Below are positions 61,118 to 64,000 of a stretch of DNA of 64,000 nucleotides, piece by piece; within the stretch, counting starts at the first letter, position 1; every line of letters starts with the position of its first letter. The notes under the pieces were generated by a model, which saw nothing but the letters and a program-made list of their open reading frames with translations, had not been told where the DNA came from and ran no database searches. Origin of the DNA: Amycolatopsis coloradensis (GTDB lineage Bacteria > Actinomycetota > Actinomycetes > Mycobacteriales > Pseudonocardiaceae); contig NZ_MQUQ01000006.1 of assembly GCF_001953865.1 (NCBI RefSeq), positions 1 to 64,000 of the forward strand, given 5' to 3'. The translations under genes and the position numbers were made by a program.

Positions 61118-61154
61118 GCCGGGAAGTGCCCGAGCCGCTCGGGCACTTCCCGGC
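61118..61154 (+). terminator. Strong terminator of the PKS operon (17-bp stem)
   Basis: GCCGGGAAGTGCCCGAG (61118-61134) pairs perfectly with 61138-61154 around a 3-nt loop, starting 9 nt after the halogenase stop. There is no T tract, as is common in actinomycetes. It marks the right end of the cluster. Confidence 0.8.
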
Positions 61155-61206
61155 CGCCATCCGGAGGGCATCGCCATGAGCACCGCGGAACAGGGGATTT
61201 GAGATC

Positions 61207-62478
61207 GTGAAACCCGATTTGATGCTCCACGTTCTGTTCGCACTCGCCGTCATTGTCGCGGCCGCCCAGATATTCGGCGCCATAGCGAGGCGGATGAACC
61301 AACCCGCGGTGATCGGCGAGATCGCGGCCGGCATACTGCTGGGACCCACACTGTTCGACGGGGCACTTTCCGATTCCCTGTTCCCCGAAGAAATCCGGCC
61401 ACTGCTCAGCACCCTGGCGAACATCGGCATCGCGTTGTTCATGTTCGCGGTGGGAACAGAGGTGGATCGTCGGTTGTTACGCGGAAACCGGCTCGCCGCG
61501 GTCACGGTGTCGATAAGCTCCGTCGTGGTGCCGTTCGCGTTCGGTTGTGCGCTGGCCACGTATCTTGTCCTCCGTCATCCGACCACCAACGGCCTGGCGT
61601 TCGTGTTGTTCGTCGGCACGGCCATGTCGGTGACCGCGTTTCCGGTGCTCGCGCGCATACTCACCGACCGGGGATTGAGCCGTACCCCGACTGGCGCGCT
61701 GGCCCTGTCCGCCGCGGCGGTGGCGGATCTCGTCGCATGGTCCGTCCTCGCGCTCATCGCGACGCTGGTGGGTGGTGCTCAGGAGCAGAGCTGGCGGATC
61801 GCGCTCGCCGTTCCGTTCGGCGCCATCATGTTCTTCGTGGTGCGACCGCTGCTGGGCAGAGTGGGCAGGGCCATGCGAACCGACCAATCTCGCGGCCGCT
61901 TGCTCGTGGTGGCGATCCCCGGGCTCCTTTTGTCCGGGGCGGCCACCGAGTGGATCGGGCTGCACTTCATCTTCGGCGCGTTTCTCTTCGGCCTGGTGAT
62001 GCCGCGAGGCGAGCACGGACGCATCCCCGGCGACGGCTGGGAGGGCGTGCAGAGAATCAGCGGAGTGCTGCTGCTGCCCGTGTACTTCGTCGTCGCGGGA
62101 TTGAACGTGGATCTGTCCACGATAGCGGTGGCCAACTTGGTTGAACTCGGGTTGATCGTGCTGCTGTCAGTGGGCGGGAAGTACGCCGGGACCATCGCGG
62201 GCGCCCGCCTGCACCGGATCCCGTGGCGGCAGGCGACCATACTCGCGACACTGATGAACACCCGCGGCCTGACCGAATTGATCGTGCTCACCGTGGGCCT
62301 TCAGCTCGGCGTCCTCGACCACGGGTTGTTCTCACTGATGGTGCTCATGGCGCTACTGACCACGGCCATGGCAGGACCGCTGCTGAACGTGCTGAACCGT
62401 GGGGACCGGGCTGTCGGGGCACTCCCGCCGGATCCCGACTCGACGTACCTGCCTCAGCCGCTGCCTCACTCACGTTGA
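61207..62478 (+). CDS. Cation/proton antiporter, CPA2 family (423 aa)
   Basis: About 12 hydrophobic helices. GEIAAGILLGPTLF and FMFAVGTEVDRRLLRG match KefB/NapA-type Na+(K+)/H+ exchangers. The Asp of AAAVADLVAWSVLA fits the transport site of this family. There is no C-terminal RCK/TrkA-N domain. GTG 61207 follows GGGGATTTG. It might export a charged product or serve pH homeostasis; homologues occur at the edges of several antibiotic clusters. Confidence 0.9.
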   Translation: MKPDLMLHVLFALAVIVAAAQIFGAIARRMNQPAVIGEIAAGILLGPTLFDGALSDSLFPEEIRPLLSTLANIGIALFMFAVGTEVDRRLLRGNRLAAVTVSISSVVVPFAFGCALATYLVLRHPTTNGLAFVLFVGTAMSVTAFPVLARILTDRGLSRTPTGALALSAAAVADLVAWSVLALIATLVGGAQEQSWRIALAVPFGAIMFFVVRPLLGRVGRAMRTDQSRGRLLVVAIPGLLLSGAATEWIGLHFIFGAFLFGLVMPRGEHGRIPGDGWEGVQRISGVLLLPVYFVVAGLNVDLSTIAVANLVELGLIVLLSVGGKYAGTIAGARLHRIPWRQATILATLMNTRGLTELIVLTVGLQLGVLDHGLFSLMVLMALLTTAMAGPLLNVLNRGDRAVGALPPDPDSTYLPQPLPHSR

Positions 62479-62563
62479 CCGGCGCGTTCGGCGATTCCGG
62501 GTCATGCCGACCGTTTCGGACGGCGGGTCGGTGTGGTGTTCGTCGCCGACGCGGCCTCGATCG

Positions 62564-62860
62564 TCAGTCGAGGCCTTCGATGATGCGGAAGTCGCGCTCG
62601 AAGCCGTCGGGAAGTGCGGCCAGCGCCTTCCGGTAGGCCGCACTCTCGTAGGCGGCGACCGCCTGTTCGAAGCTGTCGAACTCGATCAGGACGACGCGCT
62701 CGGCGATTCCGGCTTCGTGTGCGACGACCCGGCCGCCGCCGCGGGCGAGCGTCCGCCCGCCCGCGGCCTTGACGGCCAGACCGGCCAGTCCGTTGTAGAC
62801 CTCAAGCCTCTCAGGCTCGGTGATGGTGGGGTAAACGCTGACCCAGTAGCCCTTGGGCAT
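62564..62860 (-). CDS. DUF1330 family protein (98 aa)
   Basis: Ferredoxin-like alpha+beta protein: [20 protein letters not shown] at the N-terminus, [20 protein letters not shown] and a [13 protein letters not shown] end are the DUF1330 (dimeric barrel) pattern. Function unknown. GGAGG lies 5 nt before ATG 62860. Divergent from the amidase gene. Confidence 0.85.
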   Translation of the reverse strand: MPKGYWVSVYPTITEPERLEVYNGLAGLAVKAAGGRTLARGGGRVVAHEAGIAERVVLIEFDSFEQAVAAYESAAYRKALAALPDGFERDFRIIEGLD

Positions 62861-63080
62861 GGAAACCTCCGGTGTCGGGATGAGTGCGTCTGACTCGCGG
62901 GGTGGTCTCGGGCGAGCGGCGGCGGGCGGATCGCGCGACAAGGACCGAACCGTGGCGAGAGTATCCAAGGGCAGCACGTCCGCTCGCAGCCGTGCCGGCA
63001 CGGCCATCCGCACGGCCACCATCGGTCGCCGCGGCCTTTGCCACGCTAAGCTTGCCGTCCGCGACCTGGAGGAGTTGCCG

Positions 63081-64000
63081 GTGCAGGGAACTCGAAGTGC
63101 CGCCGAATGCCGCAAGCGGGCGGAAGAGGTTCAGGACCTCCACGCGATCAGCCACCTCCCGCCGGAGCCGATCGGGCCGTCGACCGGCTTTCCGGTGGTC
63201 GTCAAGGACAACATCCACGTCGCGGGCATGCCGAACACCGCGGGCACCCCGGCACTGGCGCACCACGTTCCGCGTGAGCACGCGGGCGTGGTCCGCCGCC
63301 TGCTCGACGCGGGCGCCACCGTCGTCGGCAAGGCGGCCATGCACGAACTCGCGTTCGGCATCACCTGCGACACGACTCCACTGGGTCCGGTGCGCAACGC
63401 CCGCGACCCCGCCCGCTTCGCCGGGGGCAGCAGCGGCGGAACCGCGGTGGCCGTCGCGGCGGGCATCGTCCCGGCAGGCCTGGGCACCGACACCGGGGGT
63501 TCGGTGCGCGTGCCCGCCGCGCTCAACGGGGTCTGCGGTTTCCGGCCCACCACGGGCCGCTATCCCACCGACGGCATCACGCCCTTGAGCAGCACCCGGG
63601 ACACGGTGGGCCCGATCGCCCGCACGGTCACCGAGCTCGCGTTCCTCGACGCCGCCCTCGCGGCGGAGGAACCGGAACCCTTGCGCGAAGTCCCGCCGAT
63701 CCGGCTGGGCGTGCCGCACGGCTTCCTGACCGGCGACCTGGCCGACGACGTCGAAGAGCTGTGGGCGGCCGCGCTGATCCGCCTGCGCGCGGCCGGGGTC
63801 ACTCTGGTGCCGGTCGACGACGCGCCACTCGCCGAACTCGTCAGTGATCAGGGCATGCCGCTGGTGATCCACGAAGCCGGCGTCGGGCTACGGGCCTACC
63901 TCGCCGAGTATGTGCCCGAGGTTTCGTTCGAGCGCCTCGTCGACGAGGTCGCCGCGGCCGACGTCCGGGCGATCTTCGCCGACTCGGTCGTGCCGGGTGT
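63081..64000 (+). CDS. Amidase-signature enzyme, 5' part (runs off the right edge)
   Basis: The Ser-cisSer-Lys centre is visible: [11 protein letters not shown] supplies the Lys, [16 protein letters not shown] the cis-Ser and [15 protein letters not shown] the nucleophile Ser. The start is GTG 63081, with GGAGGAG 6 nt upstream. Members hydrolyse amides such as indoleacetamide, mandelamide or aryl amides; the substrate is unknown. About 307 residues are present; the last third lies outside the window. Confidence 0.88.
   Translation, partial: MQGTRSAAECRKRAEEVQDLHAISHLPPEPIGPSTGFPVVVKDNIHVAGMPNTAGTPALAHHVPREHAGVVRRLLDAGATVVGKAAMHELAFGITCDTTPLGPVRNARDPARFAGGSSGGTAVAVAAGIVPAGLGTDTGGSVRVPAALNGVCGFRPTTGRYPTDGITPLSSTRDTVGPIARTVTELAFLDAALAAEEPEPLREVPPIRLGVPHGFLTGDLADDVEELWAAALIRLRAAGVTLVPVDDAPLAELVSDQGMPLVIHEAGVGLRAYLAEYVPEVSFERLVDEVAAADVRAIFADSVVPG

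Overview
The window is high-GC DNA with the dense, overlapping operons, frequent GTG/TTG starts and regulator types (SARP, large LuxR-type ATPase, StrR-like ParB-domain protein) of an actinomycete. The overall style suggests Pseudonocardiaceae, for example Amycolatopsis; this is inferred from gene content, because no rRNA or tRNA gene is present. No CRISPR array, insertion sequence or tRNA was seen.

Left flank (1-11.8 kb), stress and housekeeping genes: a partial manganese catalase and a DUF4383 membrane protein run leftward. A STAS-domain protein, fatty acid desaturase, alpha/beta hydrolase, zinc alcohol dehydrogenase (apparent AUC start), SDR and small DUF6480 membrane protein run rightward. 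At least two upstream sites fit the general-stress sigma factor pattern GTTT-N15-GGGTA. An AraC regulator / NmrA-like pair, a LIG-POL LigD without a nuclease domain, and a DUF6098 protein follow.

Terpenoid cluster (11.8-33.2 kb): polyprenyl diphosphate synthase, UbiA prenyltransferase, FAD monooxygenase (possible epoxidase), a squalene-hopene-cyclase-family class II cyclase whose catalytic DxDD motif reads ESED, six cytochromes P450, an Fe/2OG dioxygenase, a cobalamin-type radical SAM enzyme, two methyltransferases, a glycosyltransferase, a sugar-nucleotide epimerase and a StrR-type regulator. Together they predict a C20 or longer (mero)terpenoid that is cyclised, heavily oxidised, methylated and probably glycosylated.

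Middle (33.2-47.3 kb): an EF-hand protein; a stretch of decayed genes (fragments of a DHA2-type MFS transporter, an AsnC-type regulator and a GlcD-like FAD oxidase); MMPL and MFS exporters; a SnoaL-like protein; a secreted beta-propeller; and a run of regulators (LAL-type LuxR, histidine kinase/response regulator, SARP).

Polyketide/fatty-acid cluster (47.5-61.1 kb): a HadA/HadB-like dehydratase pair, thioesterase, acyl-CoA dehydrogenase, ACP, KAS III, acyl-CoA carboxylase epsilon and beta subunits, FabG-like ketoreductase, HAD phosphatase-like protein and an AfsA-type butenolide synthase. Across a divergent promoter carrying a perfect 12-bp palindrome lie a second ACP, a KS, a Cys-less chain length factor and an FAD-dependent halogenase. 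This looks like a reducing type II PKS whose product is joined to a C3 unit by the AfsA homologue, giving a butenolide, butyrolactone or furan, and is halogenated. It is the best candidate here for an undescribed system. A 17-bp hairpin closes it.

Right flank (61.2-64 kb): a CPA2-type cation/proton antiporter, a DUF1330 protein and the 5' part of an amidase gene.
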